In this document: positions 1 through 5,595 of the stretch, piece after piece
Layout: each line of letters opens with the position of its first letter
Position numbering within the stretch: the first letter of the stretch is position 1
Assembly (NCBI GenBank): GCA_013140935.1
Contig: JABFSD010000266.1
Location: 1 to 5,595, forward strand
Length of the DNA stretch: 5,595 nt
Direction: 5' to 3'
Source: Acidobacteriota bacterium
GTDB lineage: Bacteria > Acidobacteriota > Blastocatellia > RBC074
The notes under the pieces: generated by a model
Told to the model about the DNA's origin: nothing
Database searches by the model: none
What the model saw: only the letters and a program-made list of their open reading frames with translations
Made by a program: the position numbers and the translations under genes

Positions 1-189
1 AGGTTTCGTTCACCACATCATAGAGGCATCACCAGTAACGCGGAAAGCCAACTCTTCAAAATTCAGCTAAACTGCTGAAACATTGGGAGTTGTCAGAATT
101 CACCGTTAGTTTGGTGGGACACACTCGTTTCAATCCGAAAATCACTATTGAACTGGTTGGCAAACTTCGTTCCATTCCTAATTTATTCT
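1..189. other. Gene-poor left flank, possible coding debris
   Basis: No gene with a start, ribosome binding site and recognisable product can be supported here. A plus-strand frame is open from 39 to a TAA at 189-191 (about 50 codons, including the stretch KLLKHWELSEFTVS), but it has no start codon near its beginning and I recognise no family. On the minus strand a 39-codon frame opens with ATG near 174 (MERSLPTSSIVIFG) and ends near 58. The two frames cover the same DNA, so at most one is real. Base composition is AT-richer than the genes to the right, consistent with non-coding or decayed accessory DNA. Confidence 0.3.
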
Positions 190-322
190 AAATGCGAATC
201 AAGGGTTCAATAACAGGCTTGCTGAAAACAAAAGACTTGCGGCGACGCCTTATTCCAGATGAGTCCAGCCGTCCTGTAAACCCTTTATTTACAACGTCAA
301 TTTGAACCCTTGATTCGCATTT
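190..322. mobile_element. MITE-like element with 21-bp perfect terminal inverted repeats
   Basis: The left arm 190-210 (starts aaatgcgaatcaaggg) is the exact reverse complement of the right arm 302-322 (ends cttgattcgcattt), with a 91-bp interior. The 4-bp sequence TCTA lies directly outside a 20-bp version of the arms, at 187-190 and 322-325, and could be a target-site duplication, giving an element of 191-321. This architecture is that of a non-autonomous miniature inverted-repeat element. The interior encodes no transposase. A 37-codon frame (ATG at 192, TGA at 303-305, beginning MRIKGSITGLLK) starts in one arm and stops in the other; it has no visible ribosome binding site and I do not recognise the product. 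The alternative is a chance or regulatory hairpin, but 21 of 21 pairing makes chance unlikely. Confidence 0.5.
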
Positions 323-418
323 CTAAGTGTTGTCGTACCATCCTTTTTGCTACATTGTGCCAAAGAGAAAGAACCGGCGTACAACAGGAGTCCAACTTGT
401 CGTATGCGCTTAATGCAG

Positions 419-462
419 CCATGTTTTCAGTGAATACAAACCATGTTTTCAGTGAATACAAA
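419..462. repeat. Perfect 22-bp tandem duplication, two copies
   Basis: The unit at 419-440 (ccatgttttcagtg...) is repeated without a mismatch at 441-462. The pair is flanked by short copies of gcagccat at 415-422 and 476-483. It lies just beyond the 3' end of the minus-strand STAND ATPase gene, in DNA with no gene. Two adjacent exact copies point to a recent slippage or duplication event. I see no further copies in the window and no protein context. Confidence 0.75.
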
Positions 463-509
463 TGATTTGTGTTTAGCAGCCATTAGCTAGGGAGCTTGTC
501 GTTTTTCTC

Positions 510-1925
510 TCACGCGAGAAAGGTGTTCTCAAAGCGCAGCCGTGCCTGTTCGATTTCGCCCAGCAGCTTGCCGGTCAGTCGGTGCAGCGCGGGAATCAGG
601 CGTTCGTGCGGCAGGCGGTAATGCGTCACCGATTCATGCGTCACGGTTTCGAGCAGGCGGATGTCGCGTTGCGCGAGGCGTTCGAGTTGCGATTGCAGGC
701 GGCGCGGGTCGGCTTCGGCTTCGGCGGCGAGTTGCGCAAGCGGCAACCCTTCGGCAAGGCGTTGGTTGGTTTCAGAGTTGCGCAAGGCGAGCAGCGCTTT
801 GAGCAGCGGCTCGCGTTCGGTTTCGGCAAAGCGTTCGAGGCAGCGGTTGATGTATTGCGTCAGCAGCCCTTCGGCTCCGCCCGCAAACTGGTAATCTTTG
901 ACGGTGAGCGTACGCCCGCCCAGCCGGTCGTGCAGTTCAGCGAGGACGAGCAAGCCGATGCCGATGTCTACGGGGGAGACCTGGTTGTCGGCGGTGGCGG
1001 CGGCTTCGATGAGGTTGTTGACGACGGGCTGTTCGACTTGCAAACCGGCTTCCTGAATCAGTTGGCTGATGACATCACGCGCGGCTTCGGCGCTGAACAG
1101 GCGCAACGACATCTCTTTGGGATAGAAGCCGCGCCGGTGTTCGGCAATCATGAACTCAAACCATTCGGGGCCGTATTCGCGGCGAAAGGCGACAATCCAC
1201 GTAATGCGATGCGGTGGCAGACTCTCACGAGCTACGCGACGTAAGAATGACAAGACCGCATTGCGTCCGCGCAACTGTTCAAACTGATCCAACACGATGA
1301 CGTGCTGTTCTGCGCCCAACGTAGCGGCGGGGTTGATGAGTTCGTCAAGTGACGCGGGTTTGGCGTCACTGTTGGCGCTCCAGTCTTCCTGAATCGCGCG
1401 CAGCAAGCGTTCGGCTGAATCGGTCGGCATGGCTTCCCAGTAATGCACTTTGGCTTTGCCTTGCAGGATGTGCGGCAGCCCTGCGCGCAAGAGCGAAGTC
1501 TTCCCCGCGCCCGACTCGCCCATCAGGACTACGAGCCGCGTTTGGTTGTCGAGTACGTAACCCATCAACTCCTGCAATTCGCTCTCGCGCCCCAAACGGC
1601 GAAAGAGTTCGCCATCGCCCGGCGTAAACGCACTCGGCCCCTTAATCACCAACGGACGATCTTTGACCGGCGGCAAATCGGTCGCGTGCGTCGCGCGCCA
1701 CAAACGGCGAAAGGCATAGGCAAAGGCGATGACTCCGATGACGGTGAGCGCGATGGGCGCTACGGCGTAGCCTTTCCAGTTGGGAATCCACTGATTGCTT
1801 TTGAGAAAAGTCGCGGCAAGAAAACACAGCGCGCCGAACGCAGCCGCACTCTGTTCGCGCCGCCGTCCTTTGATGATGCGGATGAAGTTCGTCGCTGATT
1901 GCAGGTAGCTCTGCCCAAAATCCAT
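510..1925 (-). CDS. Membrane-anchored STAND-family P-loop ATPase, probably C-terminally truncated
   Basis: About 471 residues from the ATG at 1925; a GTG one codon upstream (1928) is an alternative start, and neither has a strong ribosome binding site. Two hydrophobic helices come first (about residues 28-43 and 55-73), separated by a short loop, followed by the cytoplasmic part. That part opens with an LGRESELQEL element (about 112-121) typical of the start of STAND/AAA-type modules. Walker A is GESGAGKTS (137-145) and Walker B is HVIVLDQFEQL (209-219). An arginine-bearing strand, IVAFRREYG (245-253), fits a sensor-1 position. A winged-helix-like region ends with YRLPHERL (437-444). In related novel STAND ATPases, known for signalling and defence roles, this core is followed by a longer linker and a sensor domain such as WD40 repeats. 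Here the protein ends at FENTFLA, so the sensor or effector part is missing. The family assignment is firm; the exact function is unknown. A weak promoter candidate lies at 1999-2028. Confidence 0.85.
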   Translation of the reverse strand: MDFGQSYLQSATNFIRIIKGRRREQSAAAFGALCFLAATFLKSNQWIPNWKGYAVAPIALTVIGVIAFAYAFRRLWRATHATDLPPVKDRPLVIKGPSAFTPGDGELFRRLGRESELQELMGYVLDNQTRLVVLMGESGAGKTSLLRAGLPHILQGKAKVHYWEAMPTDSAERLLRAIQEDWSANSDAKPASLDELINPAATLGAEQHVIVLDQFEQLRGRNAVLSFLRRVARESLPPHRITWIVAFRREYGPEWFEFMIAEHRRGFYPKEMSLRLFSAEAARDVISQLIQEAGLQVEQPVVNNLIEAAATADNQVSPVDIGIGLLVLAELHDRLGGRTLTVKDYQFAGGAEGLLTQYINRCLERFAETEREPLLKALLALRNSETNQRLAEGLPLAQLAAEAEADPRRLQSQLERLAQRDIRLLETVTHESVTHYRLPHERLIPALHRLTGKLLGEIEQARLRFENTFLA

Positions 1926-1998
1926 CACAGGCTTTGCTTTTCGATTAGTGAATGTCGGGGCTTGCCGTTACTGCTTAGTGGCGTGAGTTGACGCGGGC

Positions 1999-2028
1999 AT
2001 CTTATGACGTGAGGGAATCATTCGCCAA
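1999..2028 (-). promoter_or_regulatory. Weak candidate promoter for the STAND ATPase gene
   Basis: Read on the minus strand, TTGGCG (2023-2028) and TAAGAT (1999-2004) are separated by 18 bases, each matching 4 of 6 positions of the sigma-70 consensus. The -35 lies inside the hairpin at 2019-2044. Such matches occur by chance, so this is only a candidate; the STAND gene could instead be read from the higBA transcript. Confidence 0.25.
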
Positions 2029-2044
2029 ATATCTTTGGCGAGTG
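2019..2044 (-). terminator. Hairpin downstream of higA, terminator-like but without a T-tract
   Basis: The arms TCGCCAAA (2022-2029) and TTTGGCGA (2034-2041) pair perfectly around a 4-base loop, and three more outer positions pair with one imperfect step. The hairpin begins about 19 bases after the higA stop. There is no run of U in the transcript after it, so it is not a standard intrinsic terminator. It could slow or protect the higBA mRNA end, or be a protein-binding site before the STAND gene. Confidence 0.4.
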
Positions 2045-2062
2045 GGAACGGTTACGTGACGG

Positions 2063-2497
2063 TTAGATAAAAAGCTCGGCTGAGACGTGAAAGAAAGCCG
2101 CCAGCTTCTTGGCTTGTTCTTTGCTGATGGCGCGCTTGCCGTTTACGACTTCAGACACGCGGCCTTTTGTACCGAACACCGACAGCAGATCGCCTTGCTT
2201 CAGGCGATTTGAGGCCATCAACTCGGTCAGAATAGCGCGCGGTTCCGATTTTCTGATTTGGTAATGCTGGCGCTCGAAGGTTTCGATTAACAGCGACAGC
2301 AAATCAAGCAAGGCGGTTTCTTCTTTGCTGAGTCGGCTCTCTTTCTGCATCAACCTTTCAACGACGGAAAGGTAATACTCGTTCTCGGCTCTGGTGCGAA
2401 TGACTGTCGGCAGTGCGTCGGTCAACAGGCTGCCGTACTTTTCACGATTTACTTTTTTCGCAATCACTTTTCCATTTGTTTTTATCGTATTCAGCAT
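2063..2497 (-). CDS. higA: Antitoxin HigA, XRE-type HTH regulator
   Basis: A 144-residue HigA-family antitoxin and DNA-binding autorepressor. The N-terminal region carries the family's typical helical segment (YGSLLTDALPTVIRT at about 21-35, then YYLSVVERLM at 41-50 and the acidic ALLDLLSLLIETFE at about 62-75), expected to bind and block HigB. The C-terminal third (about 87-144) is a helix-turn-helix of the Cro/C1 type: LKQGDLLSVFG followed by the recognition-helix region TKGRVSEVVNGKR and then EQAKKLAAFFHVSAELF. Length is normal for the family. The start ATG at 2497 sits 9 bases after a strong AGGAGGG, and the reading frame overlaps the end of higB by 56 bases, so translation is probably coupled. 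The toxin-first gene order is the usual hig order. It should repress the higBA promoter through the palindrome at 2780-2802. Confidence 0.93.
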   Translation of the reverse strand: MLNTIKTNGKVIAKKVNREKYGSLLTDALPTVIRTRAENEYYLSVVERLMQKESRLSKEETALLDLLSLLIETFERQHYQIRKSEPRAILTELMASNRLKQGDLLSVFGTKGRVSEVVNGKRAISKEQAKKLAAFFHVSAELFI

Positions 2498-2750
2498 GCG
2501 TCATTACCCTCCTGATGAAGACCTTGTGGGTCTGGTAACTCACCCAAGCCACCAGCCGGTATTTGTTATGACCTACGTCGAAAATCGAGCAACGTCCGTA
2601 TACATCCGCGCTGCGAAACGTCGCGCGTATGTCGGCGAAATTCTCCCAGTCGGCGTCGGCAGTAATGTCATACCACGCATCCAATGAAACCTGACTTTCC
2701 GGGTGAAGCTCGTAAAACTCCCTGATTCGTCCGTAAGAGATGATGCGCAT
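2442..2750 (-). CDS. higB: Toxin HigB, RelE-fold mRNA endoribonuclease
   Basis: A 102-residue toxin of the HigB family (HigB_toxin, RelE/ParE-like fold), which cleaves mRNA at the ribosome when not bound by HigA. Family signatures are clear: MRIISYGRIREFYELHPES at the N-terminus, AWYDITADADWENFADIR (about 25-42), RATFRSADVYG (42-52), a core strand NKYRLVAWVSY (62-72) and the conserved C-terminal THAEYDK (84-90). The start is the ATG at 2750, because family homology begins exactly there and a GGAG lies 8 bases upstream (2759-2762). The frame stays open upstream to 3005, but that part is out-of-frame transporter sequence. All the conserved blocks are present, so the toxin looks intact. It is the first gene of the higBA operon and overlaps higA by 56 bases. 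Confidence 0.93.
   Translation of the reverse strand: MRIISYGRIREFYELHPESQVSLDAWYDITADADWENFADIRATFRSADVYGRCSIFDVGHNKYRLVAWVSYQTHKVFIRRVMTHAEYDKNKWKSDCEKSKS
2507..2513 (-). promoter_or_regulatory. Strong ribosome binding site for higA inside higB
   Basis: On the minus strand AGGAGGG lies 9 bases ahead of the higA ATG at 2497 and inside the last part of the higB reading frame. An ATG in the higB frame lies closer (at 2504) but only encodes an internal Met of HigB. A strong internal site would favour antitoxin synthesis over toxin, as expected for this kind of module. Confidence 0.75.
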
Positions 2751-2779
2751 TGGCGTTGCTCCAACTATCAGATCGCTCG

Positions 2780-2809
2780 CAGGTTCCCGCATTGGGAACC
2801 TGATGTCAA
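2780..2809 (-). promoter_or_regulatory. higBA promoter and palindromic HigA operator
   Basis: A perfect 9-bp inverted repeat with a 5-bp centre, CAGGTTCCC (2780-2788) and GGGAACCTG (2794-2802), lies 30-52 bases upstream of the higB start. One base beyond it, on the minus strand, is a consensus -35 TTGACA (2804-2809). With 17-bp spacing the -10 would fall at 2781-2786 (GAACCT), inside the palindrome, but that hexamer is a poor match. A dyad across the core promoter is what an autorepressing antitoxin such as HigA needs. The operator is well supported by symmetry and position; the exact promoter is less certain. Confidence 0.65.
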
Positions 2810-2854
2810 TTTGTTTATGTCTTGGCCATAAAGGCGCGTGAATGGATACAGCGT

Positions 2855-3330
2855 TTAATCCAAAATTTGTAAGTCGCTGTCTTCTATCGTTTCGGTCAAG
2901 CCTAGTTCGCGCACCAGCGGTTGAATCATCGTAATGACCTTCGCCGAATTCCGCTGATCGAACAGGTCGCGCACCATCGCGCGCGCAATCACAATCCCTG
3001 CACATCCGCCAATCGCTTGCACGAAGCGCAACGCGATCAACGTCTCAATATTCTGGGCCGTCGCGCATCCCAACGAAGCGAAGACATACAAGACGATGCC
3101 TGCATACAAAGGCCGCTTGCGTCCGAAACGATCTGCCAGCGGGCCATAGATCGCCTGTCCCAACGCCAGGCCAATAAAAAACGCCGCGAGCGAAAACTGT
3201 CCGGCGAAACTGGTCGTACGGAATTTGCGCTCCAGCGTTGGGAAGCTCGGCAAATTCATATCCACTGAAAGCGAGCCGAACGCTGTGAGCGCTCCCAGAA
3301 TCGAAACCAACCGCCACGAATTTTTTGCAT
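2855..3330 (-). pseudogene. Remnant of Bcr/CflA-type MFS drug exporter, frameshifted start and lost C-terminus
   Basis: The frame open from a TTG at 3310 gives 151 residues that start like a Bcr/CflA multidrug exporter: TM1 with LSVDMNLPSFPTL, TM2, the MFS signature loop GPLADRFGRKRPL (about 56-68), TM3, and the TM4 signature RFVQAIGGCAGIVIARAMVRD (about 95-115). Recognisable homology stops at about residue 129 (AKVITMIQ), where a 12-TM protein of ~400 residues should continue. A foreign tail, PLVRELGLTETIEDSDLQIL, runs to the stop at 2855. A natural ATG lies at 3330 but is out of frame. Adding one A to the A6 run at 3321-3326 would restore MQKNSWRLVSILGAL, so a 1-nt loss near the start is likely. 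With two lesions it should not yield a transporter. Its broken 3' end directly adjoins the higBA promoter region. Confidence 0.75.
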
Positions 3331-3353
3331 GTATTGAGACTCTTGGCTAACCG

Positions 3354-4325
<972 letters not shown>

Positions 4326-4327
4326 TC

Positions 4328-4519
4328 TGCGGACTGGGACGCGCTACGCGGCGTGTGGTCTTTCAGAATCTGGTAATCTCTGCCTCGGTGATTGTCTTTC
4401 TGATTGTCACGTCTATTCTCGGCGTGGTCGGCATCGGACTGGCTATCGTCTTTCACGAAGGCAGCACGCTGGTCGTGGTCGCCAATTCGCTGCGCTTGCC
4501 GGCTTATCGTGAGCAATGA
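4328..4519 (+). pseudogene. C-terminal remnant of a P1B-type heavy-metal ATPase
   Basis: About 63 residues in one frame, ending at the TGA 4517-4519: GLGRATRRVVFQNLVISAS, then a hydrophobic span VIVFLIVTSILGVVGIGLA, then HEGSTLVVVANSLRLPAYR. This matches the end of metal-transporting P-type ATPases (ZntA/CadA/CopA type), where R..RRxxxQN precedes the last two membrane helices and a final STLLVVxNSLRL-like motif. The phosphorylation (DKTGT), CPx and nucleotide-binding parts are all absent. The fragment begins within a few bases of the RND remnant's stop (4325), so the two were probably fused by a deletion between neighbouring metal-resistance genes. There is no start signal of its own. Confidence 0.75.
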
Positions 4520-4537
4520 TTTTCAACTTTCACATAA

Positions 4538-4622
4538 AGCGGGTTGCAAATGCGTGCGTGCGGGATGTAGGGCGGGTTACTAACCCGCCCTACATCCCGC
4601 ACGCACGCATTTGCAACCCGCT
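4538..4622. repeat. 85-bp perfect palindrome (42-bp arms, 1-nt centre)
   Basis: Bases 4538-4579 are the exact reverse complement of 4581-4622 around a single C at 4580. The inner core reads gtagggcgggtta-c-taacccgccctac. In single-stranded DNA or RNA this folds into one uninterrupted hairpin. It starts 18 bases after the stop of the P-type ATPase remnant and ends 31 bases before the next ATG, so it may block read-through in both directions. Cores containing GGGCGGGTTA/TAACCCGCCC recur as dispersed short repeats in various bacterial genomes, so this is probably an intergenic repeat unit (REP/MITE-like) rather than a unique site. Confidence 0.9.
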
Positions 4623-4653
4623 ACAAACTTTTCACCTGACTTGGAGAACCCTG

Positions 4654-4764
4654 ATGAAACACTCGCAACCATTCGTTTCCTTTGCCAAAAACGAAGGGCG
4701 CATTGTGATGTATTCGACCAGCGGCAAACGTCCCGCACTGGCGGCGACGCAACCCAAACACTGA
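4654..4764 (+). CDS. Small ORF of unknown function (36 aa)
   Basis: ATG at 4654, 7 bases after a GGAG (4643-4646), followed by 36 codons to a TGA at 4762-4764. The product begins MKHSQPFVSFAKNEG and ends with a basic, Ala-rich stretch, GKRPALAATQPKH. It has no clear hydrophobic signal segment and I recognise no family. The good ribosome binding site just after the palindrome argues for a real start. The short length and unremarkable sequence suggest either the 5' end of a decayed gene or a chance frame. It is the first possible member of the plus-strand group with the lipoprotein-like ORF 105 bases downstream. Confidence 0.3.
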   Translation: MKHSQPFVSFAKNEGRIVMYSTSGKRPALAATQPKH

Positions 4765-4869
4765 TCGAAGCGAAACGTCTAGTCAGCGTCAAACGCCCTA
4801 CTGGTCAGGCTCCGGCTCAGAGCCAGAGAGAAAGCTCGCCGCAGCGTTTCATCGTCAATCGGAGTGTGA

Positions 4870-5010
4870 ATGAAACTTAGATTCCATCGGCAGATTTTGA
4901 CTTGCTGGTTATGTGCTTGGGCAATGTCTGCTTGCGGGCAAGAGGCCGACGCAGTGCAACGCGCTGATTTCATCATCAAGGCGAAGGAGGACGAGCGTGC
5001 GCAATCTTGA
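4870..5010 (+). CDS. Very short lipoprotein-like protein (46 aa), coupled to the Cys-rich gene
   Basis: ATG at 4870 with GGAG at 4861-4864, 5 bases upstream. The N-terminus MKLRFHRQ is basic, followed by a hydrophobic stretch ILTCWLCAWAMSAC and then GQEADAVQRADF. MSAC with Cys-22 followed by Gly resembles a lipobox, although Met at -3 is not the preferred residue. The mature part would be only about 25 residues, charged and mostly helical (FIIKAKEDERAQS). The stop (5008-5010) lies past the start of the next gene, a 14-base overlap, and the next gene's ribosome binding site lies within this ORF. Translational coupling is therefore likely, and it may act as a leader or partner of the Cys-rich protein. 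It is too short for most gene callers, and I do not recognise a family. Confidence 0.5.
   Translation: MKLRFHRQILTCWLCAWAMSACGQEADAVQRADFIIKAKEDERAQS
4984..4990 (+). promoter_or_regulatory. Ribosome binding site deciding the GTG start of the Cys-rich gene
   Basis: AAGGAGG lies 6 bases ahead of the GTG at 4997, inside the preceding small ORF. It is the best Shine-Dalgarno match on the plus strand of this window, and it fixes the start at GTG, from which a complete signal peptide is read. Confidence 0.8.
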
Positions 5011-5595
5011 ACGCCTGCTTTTCTCACTGCTCGTCTTTGCGTTCGCGGCGTGGCTGGCCGGCGAAGCGCAGGCCCACGACCCCAAACGCAAAATCCGCAA
5101 ACCCACCAAAGCCGCGCCCAAATTGAAAGAAGCCCGCGCGCGCATGGACGCGGCGAAAAAACAACTGGCTGCGCAAGGCAAATATAAGTGTTGCATCAAA
5201 CCGACTTGCGATCTTTGCGCGCGTACGGCGGGCAAGTGCGAATGCGCGCGCCACGTCGCCGCCGGACACGGCGCGTGCGGCGAGTGTTTGGAAGGCTGGC
5301 AGGCCGGTCTCGGCGCGGTGAAAAACGTCGCGGCCAATACGGTGAAGCTCTTGCCGCACGCCGAACGCTCCGTCGAAGACCAACTCGCTCGCGTCACAGA
5401 GATCGCGCTGGGACGCCCAGCCATGAACGAAGCCAAACGCACACTCGTCGGCGAAGGGCGTTATACCTGTTGCGCGCGGGGCGGTTGCGATTCCTGTGCG
5501 CACGCGGGCGAATGTCCGTGCGGCGCGCGGCTGGCGAATGCGCCGCTCAACGCCAAGCCGGAAGAGCGCGGCGTAGGCGGCGAATGTCTCGACGA
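4997..5595 (+). CDS. Secreted cysteine-rich two-repeat protein, partial at the right edge
   Basis: Opens with GTG at 4997 and stays open to the window end (199 residues visible, C-terminus missing). The N-terminus is a classic Sec signal peptide: MRNLERLLF, a hydrophobic core LLVFAFAAWLAG and a likely cut after AQA (residue 26). The mature protein starts very basic (HDPKRKIRKPTKAAPK), then carries two copies of one Cys pattern. Copy 1 (about 62-104) has C65, C66, C71, C74, C81, C83, C94 and C97; copy 2 (about 155-199) has C158, C159, C164, C167, C173, C175 and C197. The shared form is Y-x-CC-x4-C-x2-C-x5/6-C-x-C, then a G-x-C-G-E-C-L ending, where copy 2 has Gly for the first of the two end cysteines. 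A predicted helical linker with few cysteines joins them. Paired CxxC and CxC elements suit metal binding or disulfides in the periplasm. I recognise no named family; neighbouring metal-pump remnants make a metal link an inference only. Confidence 0.85.
   Translation, partial: MRNLERLLFSLLVFAFAAWLAGEAQAHDPKRKIRKPTKAAPKLKEARARMDAAKKQLAAQGKYKCCIKPTCDLCARTAGKCECARHVAAGHGACGECLEGWQAGLGAVKNVAANTVKLLPHAERSVEDQLARVTEIALGRPAMNEAKRTLVGEGRYTCCARGGCDSCAHAGECPCGARLANAPLNAKPEERGVGGECLD

Noticed and set aside
582..1244. 220-codon plus-strand frame
   Set aside because: It is antisense to the STAND ATPase gene, whose motifs are clear, has a composition typical of the opposite strand of GC-rich coding DNA, and shows no family features.
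1443..1898. 151-codon plus-strand frame
   Set aside because: Antisense to the N-terminal part of the STAND gene; no recognisable product or ribosome binding site.
2751..3005. 85-codon upstream extension of the higB frame
   Set aside because: It reads MFS remnant DNA out of frame and then crosses the operator. HigB homology and its ribosome binding site place the start at 2750.
3045..3317. 90-codon minus-strand frame starting MAVGFDSGS
   Set aside because: Overlaps the transporter remnant in another frame; the frame with the MFS signatures is the real one.
4805..4828. Short imperfect hairpin (ggctc / gagcc)
   Set aside because: Only 5-6 pairs with a mismatch and no T-tract; no support for a terminator or riboswitch.
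4611..4880. 89-codon plus-strand frame starting inside the palindrome
   Set aside because: The start lies in a palindrome arm, the sequence is Arg/Gln-rich without domain features, and a better-placed ATG with a ribosome binding site exists in another frame at 4654.
4909..5503. Two long minus-strand frames (4909-5442 and 5024-5503)
   Set aside because: Both are antisense to the Cys-rich gene, which has a signal peptide, a strong ribosome binding site and repeated Cys modules; the minus frames have none of these.

Overview
The window looks like chromosomal DNA from a Gram-negative, moderately high-GC bacterium with many decaying genes. A soil Acidobacteriota-like host is my impression, from the style of the STAND ATPase and of the cysteine-rich secreted protein. 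No rRNA or housekeeping gene here tests it. The first ~500 bases are AT-richer and look like non-coding debris.

Layout. Bases 1-509 hold no convincing gene. They do hold a 21-bp perfect inverted-repeat pair (190-210 / 302-322) resembling a ~131-bp miniature transposable element, and a perfect 22-bp tandem duplication (419-462). Bases 510-2750 form a minus-strand block: an intact higB-higA toxin-antitoxin operon with a clear palindromic operator, then a membrane-anchored STAND-type ATPase whose C-terminus appears to be cut short by a stop. Bases 2855-4519 are a graveyard of four gene remnants: the N-terminal third of a Bcr/CflA-type MFS exporter (minus), the C-terminal part of a secreted propeller-like protein (minus), the last ~130 residues of a CzcA/CusA-type RND metal efflux pump (plus, with a 1-nt frameshift), and the last ~63 residues of a P1B-type metal ATPase (plus). 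The two central remnants have lost their 5' portions at one shared breakpoint near 3890-3935.

An 85-bp perfect palindrome (42-bp arms, 1-nt centre) sits at 4538-4622. To its right is a plus-strand group: a doubtful 36-aa ORF, a 46-aa lipoprotein-like ORF, and a secreted cysteine-rich protein that overlaps it by 14 bp, has a textbook ribosome binding site and runs off the right edge. The cysteine-rich protein carries two copies of a Cys motif and lies beside remnants of metal-export genes, so a metal-related role is possible but is only inference.

Working together: HigA should repress the higBA promoter and neutralise HigB. The STAND gene lies 137 bp downstream on the same strand and could be an independent signalling or defence ATPase, or part of the same mobile accessory cluster. 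The transporter remnants are not expected to function. The items most worth a second look are the cysteine-rich repeat protein with its overlapping mini-lipoprotein, the 85-bp palindrome, the STAND truncation, and the shared deletion breakpoint.
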